Source: Acetobacteraceae bacterium (lineage in GTDB: Bacteria; Pseudomonadota; Alphaproteobacteria; Acetobacterales; Acetobacteraceae). Taken from it: 5,713 nt of DNA. The stretch covers positions 1 through 5,713 of the forward strand of contig JASHVY010000211.1 of assembly GCA_030044345.1 (NCBI GenBank). Direction: 5' to 3'. Both the position numbers and the translations under genes were made by a program. Positions within the stretch are counted from its first letter, which is position 1. Each line of letters starts with the position of its first letter. The notes beneath the pieces were generated by a model. The model ran no database searches, was not told the DNA's origin, and saw only the letters and a program-made list of their open reading frames with translations. Positions 5,370 through 5,713 of this stretch are shown in pieces.

Positions 5370-5713
5370 TCAAACCCAATAGGCGAGTCGGCCGCGCGCG
5401 CGCGCGAACCCGATCGCGGCCAGCGCGACCAGCGCGGCAGATCCGAGCACGGCCTTGGCCACGATCCCCGCGGTCATCGGCTCGCCGAGAATGGGGCCAC
5501 GCAACACCTCAAGGACCCAATAGAAAGGATTGAAGCGGACGAGAAGCTGGCCCGCGCGGTGCGTCGCAAGCACTGTCGCATACCACATCACCGGCGTGAC
5601 GAAGAATGCGATTTGCAGAAGGGACGCAATGATCTGTGGCACGTCCCGAAACCGGGCGCAGATGGCGCCGAAAAGGATGGAGACGGCGAAGCCGTCCACA
5701 AGCCAGAGACAGA
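5370..5713 (-). CDS. Polysaccharide ABC exporter permease (Wzm/TagG type, ABC-2), C-terminal part
   Basis: The last 113 residues of an integral inner-membrane permease are visible; the N-terminus lies beyond the window. It forms the channel that moves the finished polysaccharide across the inner membrane. Three hydrophobic segments can be seen: FAVSILFGAICA, then SLLQIAFFVTPVMWYATVLA, then AKAVLGSAALVALAAIGFA. Between them are family hallmarks: ARFRDVPQI before the second segment, TPVMW within it, and NPFYWVLEVLRGPILG after it, ending in RLAYWV. This layout is that of the ABC-2 permeases paired with Wzt/TagH ATPases. The stop is 2 nt before the ATPase start, a coupled arrangement. A GTG inside the frame at 5699 is not a credible start because the frame continues upstream and the family is about 260 residues long. 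Confidence 0.92.
   Translation of the reverse strand, partial: CLWLVDGFAVSILFGAICARFRDVPQIIASLLQIAFFVTPVMWYATVLATHRAGQLLVRFNPFYWVLEVLRGPILGEPMTAGIVAKAVLGSAALVALAAIGFARARGRLAYWV
5393..5406. repeat. (CG)7 dinucleotide run inside the permease 3' end
   Basis: Seven CG dinucleotides in a row encode the ARAR portion of the permease tail. Gain or loss of one unit would shift the frame of the last dozen or so codons and alter the coupling to the ATPase start. It may simply reflect high GC and an Ala/Arg-rich tail. Confidence 0.7.

Noticed and set aside
4309..5382. Long plus-strand open frame (357 codons) opposite the ABC ATPase
   Set aside because: It is the antisense of a gene with all ATPase motifs intact; its product is rich in Arg, His and Pro with no recognisable domain, as expected for a high-GC shadow frame.
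1..5713. CRISPR arrays, tRNA or rRNA genes, insertion sequences
   Set aside because: No regular direct repeats with unique spacers, no cloverleaf or rRNA-like stretches, and no transposase motifs or terminal inverted repeats were seen on either strand.

Overview
This 5.7-kb window looks like the inside of a surface-polysaccharide (O-antigen, capsule or S-layer-glycan type) biosynthesis and export locus from a GC-rich Gram-negative bacterium. I infer an alphaproteobacterium, possibly Rhodobacterales, from the style of the proteins: an Ala/Glu-rich coiled coil followed by a 'DALLRSTSW..T.PLR...LPPG' segment, and short Wzm/Wzt-like proteins. No sequence was searched, so the taxon is only a guess. 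Every convincing gene is on the minus strand, so transcription runs from high to low coordinates.

Right end (5713 to 4567): the C-terminal part of a polysaccharide ABC-exporter permease (Wzm/TagG type) is followed after 2 nt by its complete ATPase (Wzt/KpsT type, no C-terminal sugar-binding domain). Next come about 300 bp of broken reading frames (about 4564-4273) that look like a decayed glycosyltransferase. An AT-rich island (about 3960-4200, roughly 38% GC by hand count) follows. It carries a perfect 16-bp parS site, TGTTTCACGTGAAACA, at 4154-4169.

Middle (3802 to 3107): a short coiled-coil protein repeats the central module of the large gene downstream. After it come two very small, tightly spaced reading frames of doubtful status.

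Left half (3119 to 1): an 884-residue fusion has an N-terminal SAM-dependent methyltransferase, a heptad coiled coil built on a 42-bp repeat, and a C-terminal WsaF-like glycosyltransferase. Base composition drops from about 60-75% GC in the methyltransferase/coiled-coil half to about 45-48% GC in the glycosyltransferase half, so the gene looks mosaic. Four nucleotides later, from a GTG start, comes the N-terminal third or so of a second glycosyltransferase, cut by the window edge.

Working model (inference): glycosyltransferases build a polymer in the cytoplasm on a lipid carrier, the methyltransferase domain may modify or cap it, the coiled coil may set a distance or hold the enzymes together, and the Wzm/Wzt pair exports the product. 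The parS site is unrelated to sugar chemistry. It suggests either that this locus lies in the origin-proximal part of a chromosome or chromid, or that it sits on a ParB-segregated plasmid.
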